From: UBA1794 sp050946375
GTDB taxonomy: Bacteria > Bacteroidota > Bacteroidia > Bacteroidales > Bacteroidaceae
Length of the DNA stretch: 64,000 nt
Assembly (NCBI GenBank): GCA_050946375.1
Contig: JBMNUT010000007.1
Location: 62,001 to 126,000 of the forward strand
Direction of reading: 5' to 3'
Each line of letters begins with the position of its first letter. Within the stretch, counting starts at the first letter, position 1. Below are positions 43,334 through 51,430 of the stretch, piece by piece. The notes beneath the pieces were generated by a model. It was not told the origin of the DNA. It did no database searches and saw only the letters and a list, made by a program, of their open reading frames with translations. Made by a program: the position numbers and the translations under genes.

Positions 43334-43811
43334 GTACATCGAACAACTATTAGAACGCTATTGGGATTGCGAAACTTCCCCCGAAGAGGAAGCAATCCTC
43401 CGCACGTTCTTCTCACAGAGCGACGTACCTGTCCATTTGCTCAAGTACAAATCTCTGTTCACCTACGCCAAAAAGGAAGCAGAGGCCAAACATTTGGGAG
43501 AAGACTTCGACAATCGCGTATGGGAAGCAATCCATACGCCCGTTGTCAAGGCACGACCGCTCACATTCGCTTCCCGCTTCAACGGATTATACCGCGCTGC
43601 GGCAGCCGTAGCCATCATCTGCTTGCTGGGAGGCATTGGCAACCAAATATTCCGACCGGATTCAACGCCCAGTTACACCGAGCAGAAACTGCCCGGAGGG
43701 CAAACGCAAGTAGCGACGAATGCTGCCCTATCGGACAAACACGTCTCGATGATTGACAGCACGAAGTCCGGGAAACAGGCGAAAAGCCCGAACGGAATAG
43801 TCACTGAATGA
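43323..43811 (+). CDS. membrane-anchored partner of the ECF sigma factor (putative anti-sigma)
   Basis: The 162-residue product has a soluble N-terminal part (DYKYIEQLLERYWDCETSPE, EEAILRTFFSQSDVPVHLLK), one transmembrane segment (about residues 92-108, AAAVAIICLLGGIGNQIF) and a short polar C-terminal tail of about 50 residues on the far side. The topology fits a small anti-sigma factor, and the gene starts inside the end of the sigma gene. No zinc-binding HxxxCxxC motif is seen, so it is not a ZAS-type anti-sigma. The role is inferred from context only. Confidence 0.7.
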   Translation: MDYKYIEQLLERYWDCETSPEEEAILRTFFSQSDVPVHLLKYKSLFTYAKKEAEAKHLGEDFDNRVWEAIHTPVVKARPLTFASRFNGLYRAAAAVAIICLLGGIGNQIFRPDSTPSYTEQKLPGGQTQVATNAALSDKHVSMIDSTKSGKQAKSPNGIVTE

Positions 43812-43846
43812 ACATTTTTTTCATTTTCGCTTTAAACAACATAGAA

Positions 43847-43863
43847 GTTTAGTCTGCTTTTTA
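43847..43863 (-). repeat. right arm of the 17-bp inverted repeat flanking the sigma factor pair
   Basis: GTTTAGTCTGCTTTTTA, the exact reverse complement of 42,755-42,771. It lies 36 bases after the partner gene stop. With a one-base gap the similarity extends to AAG on the outer side. Confidence 0.75.
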
Positions 43864-43930
43864 CTTAAAACACACATGTGAAGCTGTGAAGTTTCAATTC
43901 TCTCTAAACATTTTCTTATTTATCAATGAT

Positions 43931-43961
43931 AAAAGGGTGTCTGCGTAAGATACCCTTTTTT
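43931..43961. terminator. bidirectional terminator between sigma pair and DUF2851 gene
   Basis: AAAAGGGT and ACCCTTTT flank an inner TCT/AGA pairing with a GCGTA loop; TTTTTTC follows on the plus strand. Both flanking genes converge on it. Confidence 0.75.
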
Positions 43962-45286
43962 CATTTCCTTTTCATAAACTCATAGCCGAACGCACAAAAC
44001 AGGCACTTACGCTTGTCGCAATACTCCCGCGACAACTGAATCAAAGCCTGCGAGTCTGCCGCATGTTCGCAAACCAGTCCAAGCGAACGCCAACTGCGAA
44101 TAATACGGTTCTCCTCAGGAGGCAACGACTCCAGGAAAGCCGTAGCCCGGTCCGTCATGACCGAATTACCCCGATAGCGGCCATAAGCATAGAGAAACGG
44201 CACGACCGTATTGATAACCAGCAAACGAAGCGAAGAAATACTCATCGGACGAGGCGCCTCTTTCGTCTCCACCCCAAAGTGCAAATGAGTACGCCAGTAG
44301 CCATCGGCCTTGCACTCCAGCAACGAACACGCCTCTTCCAGCGTCGCAGCATCCATCAGCTCCGAAAACAAGAAAGGCTTCCGACAATATAAATCCGCCA
44401 ACTGAGCCAAGCGCAAATGCGGGAAATTGCTGGGACGCAAGCGCAACATGCGGTACATAGGCACAGCATGCGCCCCCGAAACCTCTCTGCCCTCCGCTCC
44501 AAACTCACTCCCGTCGAGGCTATACTTATAAGCCAAATACTCATACTCCTTCAGCAAATCACGGGCATAATCATCGGGAGCCGCCTTTTCGCCTGCCGCA
44601 GTAGTCAGCAGTCCGGCGCGGCCAAAGAAAAGTGCCTCGATCTGTTTGCGGTCATCACGATGCTTGTTCAAAATAACCGTCGGAATCGTCCGCGCCCACT
44701 GCTCAAAAGCGTCGCTGTTTACCCCGAAACCGAAATTACGCGCCAGCGTTATGAAAAAAGCCCGTTCCCAATCCTGTTCCACCGCATCCAGACGCTGCTG
44801 GATGGCCTCAACCTTTTGCTCCAAACGCTCGTAGACCAACGACGAAAGCCACGTATGCTTCTTCAAAGCCGGAATATTCGGCAATACATCCGCACAAGCC
44901 GGCCGGCTCAAATCGGCAGGATGCGCCAGCAAGTGATAATTCTCTTCCACATAAGGCGGCACCTTGAGAATCATCTGCGGAATCAGTTCCCCGTCCGGAC
45001 GAGGTATTAACGCATCTTCCACTTCCACCACATGCAGAATCACACTACTGTACGCCGGGTCTTGGTCGTGCCCATGCCGAAACCAGTCGGAAGCACGCCG
45101 GTGAAGCTCTACATTACCCACCCACAACACACCACCAATCTTAATCTTCGCATTGAAGAAGTCCGGCCCGGCATCTCGGTTTATCAGACCCGTGTCCAGT
45201 ATCTCCACCGACAGGCCCTGCGTCGTCTGCAAAGGCTGCAAGGGGAAAAGGCGGTAATTCCACACGTAGTGCAACAGTCGTTCCAT
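43961..45286 (-). CDS. DUF2851 family protein
   Basis: The 441-residue product starts MERLLHYVWNYRLFPLQPLQ and has the DUF2851 signature PDFFNAKIKIGGVLWVGNVE followed by HRRASDWFRHGHDQDPAYSS, and a Cys-containing end (KRKCLFCAFGYEF). The His and acidic residues in the N-terminal part resemble a metal-dependent nuclease-like core, but function is unknown. An ATG four codons upstream (45,298) is possible; 45,286 matches relatives. A -7 element (TACCTTTG, 45,339-45,332) lies upstream. Confidence 0.85.
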   Translation of the reverse strand: MERLLHYVWNYRLFPLQPLQTTQGLSVEILDTGLINRDAGPDFFNAKIKIGGVLWVGNVELHRRASDWFRHGHDQDPAYSSVILHVVEVEDALIPRPDGELIPQMILKVPPYVEENYHLLAHPADLSRPACADVLPNIPALKKHTWLSSLVYERLEQKVEAIQQRLDAVEQDWERAFFITLARNFGFGVNSDAFEQWARTIPTVILNKHRDDRKQIEALFFGRAGLLTTAAGEKAAPDDYARDLLKEYEYLAYKYSLDGSEFGAEGREVSGAHAVPMYRMLRLRPSNFPHLRLAQLADLYCRKPFLFSELMDAATLEEACSLLECKADGYWRTHLHFGVETKEAPRPMSISSLRLLVINTVVPFLYAYGRYRGNSVMTDRATAFLESLPPEENRIIRSWRSLGLVCEHAADSQALIQLSREYCDKRKCLFCAFGYEFMKRK

Positions 45287-45331
45287 GGCAATTCTCATTT
45301 AAGCCCTCAGGCACAAGCCTGCGGCGGCTAA

Positions 45332-45339
45332 CAAAGGTA
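45332..45339 (-). promoter_or_regulatory. -7 promoter element of the DUF2851 gene
   Basis: TACCTTTG on the minus strand, about 46 bases before the start. No clear -33 TTTG; the repeat at 45,348-45,427 occupies that position. Confidence 0.45.
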
Positions 45340-45347
45340 AAGAAATA

Positions 45348-45427
45348 TCGGCACTTCTCCGGAAAAGCTGCAAGGAAAAAACAAAAAAGTCTTGCAGCTT
45401 TTTTCCTCTCGCTGCAAGACTTTCCTA
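45348..45427. repeat. 22-bp palindromic repeat array upstream of the DUF2851 gene
   Basis: Units read CGGCACTTCTCCGGAAAAGC, TGCAAGGAAAAAACAAAAAA, GTCTTGCAGCTTTTTTCC and CGCTGCAAGACTTTCC. GCTGCAAG/CTTGCAGC is a second palindromic half-site, present also in the arrays at 18.2 and 27.5 kb as CCTTGCA. Confidence 0.65.
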
Positions 45428-45453
45428 AAGTTCCGCCCAACAGTCCAAAACAA

Positions 45454-45483
45454 AAGCTGCCCTCAAATTTCTGAGAGCAGCTT
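45454..45483 (-). terminator. terminator of the Mrp gene
   Basis: On the minus strand AAGCTGC, CTCA, a short loop, TGAG and GCAGCTT form a stem followed by TTGTTTTGG. It lies 32 bases after the Mrp stop codon. Confidence 0.7.
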
Positions 45484-45514
45484 CCGTTTTTTCCGAGACC
45501 GACCAGTTTCCGGC

Positions 45515-46618
45515 CTAATGAACCTGCACGATTTGCGTCGGAGCCTGCTCAATGTTTCGCCGGTCAACCTGGCGTACCAGATTATTGGCCAGCAGCAGGA
45601 ACTGTTTGCCCATAGGCGAATCGGAATTTAAGGCAATCGGCGTCCCTTCATCCCCGCTCTCGCGAATGCCTTGCACCAAAGGAATCTGGCCTAACAAAGG
45701 CACATTCATCTCTTCGGCCAGCTTCTTCGCGCCATCGCGCCCGAAGATATAATATTTATTGTCGGGCAATTCCTCCGGCGTAAACCAGGCCATATTCTCA
45801 ACCAGGCCGAGAATCGGCACTGCCACCTTCTCGTTCGTAAACATATTGATGCCCTTTCGCGCATCTGCCAAGGCGACCGGCTGCGGCGTGCTTACCACAA
45901 CAACGCCCGTCAGAGCCAGAGTCTGAACAATCGTCAAGTGAATATCGCTCGTCCCGGGAGGCAAATCAATCAGGAAATAGTCGAGTTCGCCCCAGTTCGC
46001 CTCGCCAATCAGCTGCCGGAGGGCATTCGAAGCCATTCCACCGCGCCACAGCGTAGCCTGGTCCGGGTCGACAAAGAAACCGATGGAGAGCAATTTCACA
46101 CCATACTTCTCGATTGGAATGATTTGGTCGCGCCCATCGATACGCTCCGCATAGGGACGTGCGTCTTCCACCTGGAACATTTTGGGAATCGAGGGCCCAA
46201 ATATATCAGCGTCCAGCAATCCTACCCGAAAACCCAGCTTCGTCAGCGCAACAGCCAGGTTGGCCGTCACCGTACTCTTACCGACTCCTCCTTTTCCCGA
46301 AGAGATTCCTACAATATTCTTCACCTTCGGCAGCATTTTCCCCGGCTTCGGCGCAGCTTCCTGCAAGGTACGTACGCTGATGTTGCCCTTGATTTCCACG
46401 TCGGGCGATACATAAGTCAAAATAGCCGTCTCGGCTGCCCGCACGACAGACTTGATAAACGGGTCGGTCGGCTTCTCGAAAATGAGCGAGAAGCTAACCT
46501 TCATTCCCTCAATACGGATGTTGTCATCCACCATCTCCGCCTCCACCAGGTTCTTACCCGTCCCCGGATAACGAACAGTAGCCAAGGCATCCAAAATAAG
46601 TTTAGGATAAAGAGTCAT
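45515..46618 (-). CDS. Mrp/NBP35-family iron-sulfur cluster carrier ATPase
   Basis: Mrp proteins carry and transfer Fe-S clusters in the cytoplasm. The 367-residue product has an N-terminal DUF59 domain (LILDALATVRYPGTGKNLVE, residues about 5-85) and a ParA-like ATPase domain with the deviant Walker A SSGKGGVGKSTVTANLAV (about 106) and LLDADIFGPSIPKMF. The CxxC pair typical of Mrp, which binds the cluster, is not evident near the C-terminus, so cluster binding may differ. The start at 46,618 (MTLYPKLIL) was chosen; 46,624 is possible. Confidence 0.92.
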   Translation of the reverse strand: MTLYPKLILDALATVRYPGTGKNLVEAEMVDDNIRIEGMKVSFSLIFEKPTDPFIKSVVRAAETAILTYVSPDVEIKGNISVRTLQEAAPKPGKMLPKVKNIVGISSGKGGVGKSTVTANLAVALTKLGFRVGLLDADIFGPSIPKMFQVEDARPYAERIDGRDQIIPIEKYGVKLLSIGFFVDPDQATLWRGGMASNALRQLIGEANWGELDYFLIDLPPGTSDIHLTIVQTLALTGVVVVSTPQPVALADARKGINMFTNEKVAVPILGLVENMAWFTPEELPDNKYYIFGRDGAKKLAEEMNVPLLGQIPLVQGIRESGDEGTPIALNSDSPMGKQFLLLANNLVRQVDRRNIEQAPTQIVQVH

Positions 46619-46644
46619 TTTCATTCCTTTCATATACAAAAATA

Positions 46645-46685
46645 TCCGCAATCGCTCCTCCACTTCGCAGAGGAACCATTGCGGA
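46645..46685 (-). terminator. terminator of the rubrerythrin gene
   Basis: On the minus strand TCCGCAAT, TTCCTC, loop, GGAGGA and ATTGCGGA form a long stem with one small bulge, followed by TATTTTTG. It lies 18 bases after the rubrerythrin stop and just upstream of the Mrp start. Confidence 0.7.
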
Positions 46686-46702
46686 CATTGCGTCTCAACC
46701 TT

Positions 46703-47275
46703 TTACACGTTGGTCTTCATTACTTCAAAATAAGCCTTCGGATGCTTGCAAGCCGGGCATAATTCGGGAGCTTCCTTACCTTCGTAGATGAAACCGCAGT
46801 TACGACATTGCCATACTACCACTCCATCTTTCTGAAAGACCTTGCCCTCTTCGATGTTTTTCACGAAAGCATTATAACGTGCCTCATGCCCCTTTTCCGC
46901 AATAGCGATGTTGCGGTACATCAAAGCTATCTCGGGGAAACCTTCCTGGTCTGCTACGTCGGCAAAATGAGGATAGTCCTTTGTCCACTCTTCATTCTCG
47001 CCGGCTGCTGCAGCCTTCAGGTTCTCAAGCGTAGACCCAATTACACCTGCCGGGAAACTGGCCTTCACTTCCACGTGGCCACCCTCCAGGTATTTAAACA
47101 TCCGCTTGGCATGTTCCTTTTCCTGATCTGCAGTTTCCGTGAATATCGCTGCGATCTGCTCATAACCTTCCTTCTTGGCTGCACTTGCAAAGTAAGTGTA
47201 ACGCATGCGTGCCTGCGACTCTCCTGCAAAAGATTGCATCAAGTTTTTCTCTGTCTGGGTTCCTTTTACGCTCAT
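46703..47275 (-). CDS. rubrerythrin
   Basis: Rubrerythrin reduces hydrogen peroxide in anaerobes. The 190-residue product has a ferritin-like di-iron four-helix bundle with ESQARMRYTYFASAAKKEGY and ADQEKEHAKRMFKYLEGG, then MYRNIAIAEKGHEARYNAF with the other ligands, and a C-terminal rubredoxin domain CRNCGFIYEGKEAPELCPAC. Its presence fits an anaerobe that meets oxygen. A promoter-like TAAATTTG lies 10 bases upstream of the start. Confidence 0.95.
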   Translation of the reverse strand: MSVKGTQTEKNLMQSFAGESQARMRYTYFASAAKKEGYEQIAAIFTETADQEKEHAKRMFKYLEGGHVEVKASFPAGVIGSTLENLKAAAAGENEEWTKDYPHFADVADQEGFPEIALMYRNIAIAEKGHEARYNAFVKNIEEGKVFQKDGVVVWQCRNCGFIYEGKEAPELCPACKHPKAYFEVMKTNV

Positions 47276-47285
47276 AATCGTACCA

Positions 47286-47293
47286 CAAATTTA
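47286..47293 (-). promoter_or_regulatory. -7 promoter element of the rubrerythrin gene
   Basis: TAAATTTG on the minus strand ends 11 bases before the start codon at 47,275, so the mRNA leader would be only about 5 bases. No clear -33 TTTG. Confidence 0.4.
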
Positions 47294-47393
47294 AATGAAT
47301 AAAGATAAATCGTTTAGCAGACTCATAAGAATCTTCGCTCTTGCAAATGTAAGACTTTCCACAGAAACTCCCGCCTTTTTGAAGTAGCTTTTG

Positions 47394-47401
47394 TACTTTT
47401 G
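47394..47401 (+). promoter_or_regulatory. -7 promoter element of nudC
   Basis: TACTTTTG matches TAnnTTTG and lies 20 bases before the ATG at 47,422. No consensus -33. Confidence 0.45.
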
Positions 47402-47421
47402 TCCCGAAAAAACGCTATTTC

Positions 47422-48198
47422 ATGAAATACTACTGGTTTTTATTCCACGAAGGGAAACTGCTCCTGCAAAAAACGGCTGCGGGCTACACGATTTCCTGTG
47501 GTGAAAAGGCGCCTTTAGCGATAACCAATCCGCTCTTCGAGGCCGGAAACTGGAACGACACTCCTTGTAAAACGACAGAAATCGAAGCCGAAACATTCCC
47601 CGCCGAACACGACTTCCAATGGGTTGGCCTGCGGGAAACCTACGATTTCATACCGCTCCAGGCCTACCGGGTTGCCGGTAAGGCGTTCGAGCTTCTCTTT
47701 TGGGACAAAAACAGCCGCTTCTGCCCGGCATGCGGCACCCCGACTCTGCCCGACACGGCCATCTCCAAGAAATGCCCGCACTGCGGGAAAATAATCTTTC
47801 CGCAAGTCTCTCCCGCCATCCTGGTACTGATTCACCGGGGAGCGGAAGCACTGCTCGTACATGCCCGCAACTTCAAGAAACCTTTTCACGGCCTTGTAGC
47901 CGGCTTTGTGGAGACCGGCGAAACGCTCGAAGAGTGCATCCGGCGCGAAGTACACGAGGAAACGACGCTGGAGATTACGAACATCCGCTATTTCGGCAGT
48001 CAGGAATGGCCTTATCCCAGCCAGCTCATGATCGGGTTTGAGGCAGACTACGTAAGCGGCGAGATATGCTTTGCCGACCACGAGCTTACCGAAGGCGGCT
48101 TCTTCAGCCGCGACAATCTGCCGACACTCCCGCAGAAACTCAGCCTGGCCCGAAAGATGATTGACTCGTGGCTCGAATCGACTTCACCAAAGGAATAG
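47422..48198 (+). CDS. nudC: NADH pyrophosphatase (NudC-type Nudix hydrolase)
   Basis: NudC hydrolyses NADH and removes NAD caps from RNA. The 258-residue product has an N-terminal domain, the zinc ribbon CPACGTPTLPDTAISKKCPH then CGK (about residues 98-118), the Nudix box GFVETGETLEECIRREVHEE (about 164-186) and the family-specific SQEWPYPSQLMIGF, the NADH pyrophosphatase signature. Complete. A perfect terminator shared with the convergent ferredoxin gene follows. Confidence 0.95.
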   Translation: MKYYWFLFHEGKLLLQKTAAGYTISCGEKAPLAITNPLFEAGNWNDTPCKTTEIEAETFPAEHDFQWVGLRETYDFIPLQAYRVAGKAFELLFWDKNSRFCPACGTPTLPDTAISKKCPHCGKIIFPQVSPAILVLIHRGAEALLVHARNFKKPFHGLVAGFVETGETLEECIRREVHEETTLEITNIRYFGSQEWPYPSQLMIGFEADYVSGEICFADHELTEGGFFSRDNLPTLPQKLSLARKMIDSWLESTSPKE

Positions 48199-48253
48199 CC
48201 GACAACAAACGACTGCCACTCCCCATTTCCCGTTTCCTAACGCTCCAAGCAAC

Positions 48254-48300
48254 AAGAAGTGCTTCCTCACCAACCGGCGAGGAAGCACTTCTTATTTTCT
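48254..48300. terminator. bidirectional terminator between nudC and the ferredoxin gene
   Basis: AAGAAGTGCTTCCTC, loop ACCAACCGGC, and GAGGAAGCACTTCTT form a 15-bp perfect stem. ATTTTCTTTC follows on the plus strand. Confidence 0.8.
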
Positions 48301-48315
48301 TTCGTCTTGTTCTGA

Positions 48316-48483
48316 TTAACCCTGGTGGATTGCTTCAGAAGGACAAGCAGCAGCACATGTGCCGCACTCCGTACACATTTCCGGGTCGATATGATAGATG
48401 TCACCCTCGGAGATAGCGCCCACCGGGCATTCATCGATACAAGTACCGCATGCAATGCAGTCGTCACTAATTACGTAAGCCAT
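48316..48483 (-). CDS. small 2[4Fe-4S] ferredoxin
   Basis: This 55-residue protein starts MAYVISDDCIACGTCIDECP and has a second motif CTECGTCAAACPSEAIHQG. Two CxxCxxCxxxCP motifs are the hallmark of clostridial-type 2[4Fe-4S] ferredoxins, which carry electrons for anaerobic enzymes such as pyruvate:ferredoxin oxidoreductase. The partner enzyme is not in this window. A -7 promoter element (TACTTTTG, 48,534-48,527) lies 44 bases upstream, so it is a single-gene unit. Confidence 0.95.
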   Translation of the reverse strand: MAYVISDDCIACGTCIDECPVGAISEGDIYHIDPEMCTECGTCAAACPSEAIHQG

Positions 48484-48526
48484 TTTAATTCTAATTTTTT
48501 ATAGAGTTAGTATGAAATTGTGGGAG

Positions 48527-48534
48527 CAAAAGTA
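48527..48534 (-). promoter_or_regulatory. -7 promoter element of the ferredoxin gene
   Basis: TACTTTTG on the minus strand matches TAnnTTTG; the leader would be about 35 bases. No consensus -33. Confidence 0.5.
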
Positions 48535-48578
48535 AGGCTTTTCGCAAAACCCGCCCCCATCATTACTGTTTAAAATAG

Positions 48579-49733
48579 TTAATCTTTCGAGCCTTTCTCG
48601 GAGACATCAGAGTCGGACAGAGGGAGCTCCTCGGAAGTTATCATTTTTATCTTCAGGTCTGGATTCAATACGGCTTTTATCAACAGCCTTTTATGCGTCT
48701 GTTCGCCCGAGTCGGCATGGGTATAAGCCAAATCCACCGGGAAAGCCGTATGATAACAGCTGTCTGCATCTTTCGAAGAGACGAAGTCGCCGCTTATAAC
48801 GAAGGCCATATTCAGGACAGAACTGCTGTATAATTCGCGTTGGCTCTGGAGTACATCGGCTTCCGTCGCATTCTTCTTGGTATAGTACAGCTCTATTTCC
48901 GGCTCGAAAAAGGTAAGCAGCGCATTTTCGTCATTTCCCTGCACGGCCCGACAGTAGGCTTCCATCGTAAGTTCAACCTCCGTTTCCTCTTCAGCCGTCA
49001 GTTTCATGCGTTCCAGAGCCTGATATTTCATTTGGGCCTCGGCCACGTACGCTCCGCTCGGATGCTTTTCCAAATAGCGGGTATAAGCCTCTTCCGTGTT
49101 CTCCAGCGCCGTCTGCTCCCAGTCGAGGGAATCCACCTTTTGTGCAGCCTTTCCGGCATACATACCTTGTGGATACTGCGAAAGATACTCTTCGTAAGGC
49201 GCCACCTCACGAGCGTTTTCCACTTTGCGCCAGGCCATCTCGTCAGCCAGCTTCAGGGCCTGAAACAAAGAATCGGCCTGCTCAAAATGAGCCCCGTCGG
49301 GATAATCGCACATAAAGGCCGAAAGAGCCGAAAGCGTAGCCGAATCGCGTGCTGCCAGCCATGCCCGCTCCTCGGCGCTCTTGAAGGAATACCACGAATA
49401 GAAGCCCCATGCGCCTCCCAGGAGCAGCAGTACGACGAGTGCTACTAACAGCTTTTTCCAGCGGCGGGAAGACTTTTTTTCGTCGTTCAAAGGCGGTTCC
49501 GGATTTGATGCGGGGAAAATCGAAAAAAGCGGGGAACTTTCTTCTGAAAGTGCCGGCGCTTTTTCTTCGCCGGCGGCAGGGAGCGACGCACCGCACTGGG
49601 GGCATTCCGATTCATCGCCTGCCAAAGGAGCTTTACACTCCGTACATTTCAACAACATCCCGCAATGGGGGCACTTTTCCGCATCGGCCGCAACAGCATT
49701 TCCACAGCGGGGGCATGAAACAGAGTCATTCAT
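48579..49733 (-). CDS. zinc-ribbon membrane protein with tandem helical repeats
   Basis: I do not recognise a full-length family. The 384-residue product has two zinc ribbons at the N-terminus (CPRCGNAVAADAEKCPHCG and CTECKAPLAGDESECPQCG), a Ser/Pro-rich linker (about 58-86), one transmembrane helix (LLVALVVLLLLGGAWGFYSW, about 94-113), then TPR-like repeats of about 35 residues with the spacing SAFMCDYPDGAHFEQADSLF, EYLSQYPQGMYAGKAAQKV and RYLEKHPSGAYVAEAQMKY, and a C-terminal NTF2-like part. The linker is encoded by a copy of the 22-bp repeat. Likely a membrane scaffold. Confidence 0.75.
   Translation of the reverse strand: MNDSVSCPRCGNAVAADAEKCPHCGMLLKCTECKAPLAGDESECPQCGASLPAAGEEKAPALSEESSPLFSIFPASNPEPPLNDEKKSSRRWKKLLVALVVLLLLGGAWGFYSWYSFKSAEERAWLAARDSATLSALSAFMCDYPDGAHFEQADSLFQALKLADEMAWRKVENAREVAPYEEYLSQYPQGMYAGKAAQKVDSLDWEQTALENTEEAYTRYLEKHPSGAYVAEAQMKYQALERMKLTAEEETEVELTMEAYCRAVQGNDENALLTFFEPEIELYYTKKNATEADVLQSQRELYSSSVLNMAFVISGDFVSSKDADSCYHTAFPVDLAYTHADSGEQTHKRLLIKAVLNPDLKIKMITSEELPLSDSDVSEKGSKD
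49512..49575. repeat. 22-bp palindromic repeat inside the zinc-ribbon protein gene
   Basis: On the minus strand GAAGAAAAAGCGCCGGCACT, TTCAGAAGAAAGTTCCCCGC, TTTTTTCGATTTTCC repeat at about 22 bases with the family half-sites. It encodes the linker EKAPALSEESSPLFSIFP between the second zinc ribbon and the membrane helix. Confidence 0.65.
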
Positions 49734-49849
49734 TTTTCAAGATTCAGATAGGGGCATCTTTGTCCGTCCCGCCACAAAAAGACGGGAGCAGCCCTGTTTG
49801 CTGCGCAAAAGTGAAGATTATTTTCGGCATAGGCAATATTATGGCATTA

Positions 49850-49886
49850 AAAAAGAGGCTGGGGAAAAATATCCCAGCCTCTTTTT
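49850..49886 (-). terminator. terminator of the alpha-glucan operon
   Basis: AAAAAGAGGCTGGG and CCCAGCCTCTTTTT form a 14-bp stem; on the minus strand TTTTTAATGCC follows. It lies 53 bases after the GH57 gene stop. Confidence 0.8.
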
Positions 49887-49939
49887 CTGGAAAGGAGGAC
49901 AAGCACTTGCCCGTCGCCCATTTCCCGTTTTCGTGCAGT

Positions 49940-51394
49940 CTACTCTTGAGCCGTAGTCTCTTCGGGCTGCGGTTCTGCCTCGCCGGCAGCCTCCGCCTTG
50001 GCTCTCGTATGGCGCTTGGGCTTCTCGGCTGAAGCGGATTCTTTCTCCGCCTTGCCGGCAACAGCCTTCCGGTGTTGAGTGGCTTTCTTCTTTGCCTCTT
50101 CCAACTTTTCGTTCTTCTGCATCAGCGCTTCCACTTTATTCGTCAGCTGCTCGATTTCGATGCTTTGGTTGCGGATGGTCGTAAGCAGCGGGTTCAGCTC
50201 TTCCGTTTCGATATCGGCAGGATAGAGAGCGTCAACCCGACGAATGAAGTCCGCCAACACGTTCATGTAGTTGGTAAATGCGTCATAAGGCGAGTCGTAA
50301 ATACCGCGGTCTATGCCCACGCCGGAGTTCTTGGTCGTCATGAAGCGGAAATGGTTGCTGGCCTGCAGGTAATCCCAGTCCTGCTTGATGCGGTGGTCAT
50401 TACACAGACGTACCCGCTCTGCTACGCTGTACAGTTTGTTGAAGGCTTCTTTCTGCATCACATTACCCAGCCACGAACTTACGTCGCGCTCCTCGTCGGA
50501 CCAGGAAGTGGGGTACGGAACATCGATCTGACCCACCGACTTCATGCGGCCGATTATCTCCGTAGGAGTAGAGAAGGTGATGCCGCGCTGCTTGGCGCAT
50601 GCGGGAATGGCTTTCAGGAACTCCAGAATATTGGACGACAAGGGCTGAGCCATGCCGATGGAGGCCATGTTCATGAAAATGTTGATGACCTGTTCTTCTT
50701 CGGGGAAAGCGGCAATCCAGTCCGTATAGGTATCGGCAAACAAAGGATATTCGTTCCACTCCGAATTGGAGAAGCGCAAACTGATATCGTCCGACAGCTT
50801 AAAGTCGCGCAACAGGAGCTTCAACTCCGGATTCTGGTTGCAGTGATACAGATAGTGCGGGCTCTTCCATCCCAATACGTACTTGGCACCTTCAGTCAGC
50901 ATGCCCTTGAAGCCCATGCTTGCTACCAGGCCGCCGATATCATCGGAGTACAGCATGTTGGTATTGCGCAACACTTTGGGCGTATAGCCGAATACCTGCT
51001 TCATCTTGCGGCACTGTCTCTTCACCTCTTCCTGGAACACTTCCTCGTCGATCAGGGAAGAAAGTCCGTGGGAATAAGGCTCGGCTATCAGTTCGCAGCA
51101 GCCGGTATTGACCAGATTCTGTATCTTTTCGATGACGTCGGGAGCATGCAGCTCCATGTGCTCCATAGCCACTCCGGAGATGGAAAGAGCCACCTTAAAC
51201 TCTTTTCCGTAGGTATTCACCATCCAGAGCAGGGTGTCGAGCGTAGGCCGATAGGACTTTTCAGCCAAATCGTTCATGCTTGACTCGTTGGCATAGTCAT
51301 CGTAGTAATAATGGTCGCGTCCTATCTCAAAGAAGCGATAACGTTTAAGGTGAAAGAAGTTATGCAGTTCAAAGAAAAAGCAAATCGTTTTCAT
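49940..51394 (-). CDS. glycoside hydrolase family 57 (alpha-amylase-like)
   Basis: GH57 enzymes cleave or transfer alpha-glucans in the cytoplasm. The 484-residue product starts MKTICFFFELHNFFHLKRYR with the conserved His of strand 1, then LNDLAEKSYRP-like LAEKSYRPTLDTLLWMV, SISGVAMEHMELHAPDVIEK and CCELIAEPYSHGLSSLIDEE with the catalytic Glu region, and MTTKNSGVGIDRGIYDSPY. Residues about 425-484 are a Lys/Ala/Glu-rich tail (KKATQHRKAVAGKAEKESAS). No signal peptide. Last gene of a three-gene operon with a glycosyltransferase and a debranching enzyme. Confidence 0.92.
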   Translation of the reverse strand: MKTICFFFELHNFFHLKRYRFFEIGRDHYYYDDYANESSMNDLAEKSYRPTLDTLLWMVNTYGKEFKVALSISGVAMEHMELHAPDVIEKIQNLVNTGCCELIAEPYSHGLSSLIDEEVFQEEVKRQCRKMKQVFGYTPKVLRNTNMLYSDDIGGLVASMGFKGMLTEGAKYVLGWKSPHYLYHCNQNPELKLLLRDFKLSDDISLRFSNSEWNEYPLFADTYTDWIAAFPEEEQVINIFMNMASIGMAQPLSSNILEFLKAIPACAKQRGITFSTPTEIIGRMKSVGQIDVPYPTSWSDEERDVSSWLGNVMQKEAFNKLYSVAERVRLCNDHRIKQDWDYLQASNHFRFMTTKNSGVGIDRGIYDSPYDAFTNYMNVLADFIRRVDALYPADIETEELNPLLTTIRNQSIEIEQLTNKVEALMQKNEKLEEAKKKATQHRKAVAGKAEKESASAEKPKRHTRAKAEAAGEAEPQPEETTAQE

Positions 51395-51430
51395 ATCAGA
51401 CTTCGGTTTTTTAGAATTAAAAGAGGGTTA

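Noticed and set aside
42755..43863. Sigma factor pair as an active transposon
   Set aside because: There is no transposase or recombinase between the inverted repeats and no visible target duplication, so mobility is only one hypothesis.
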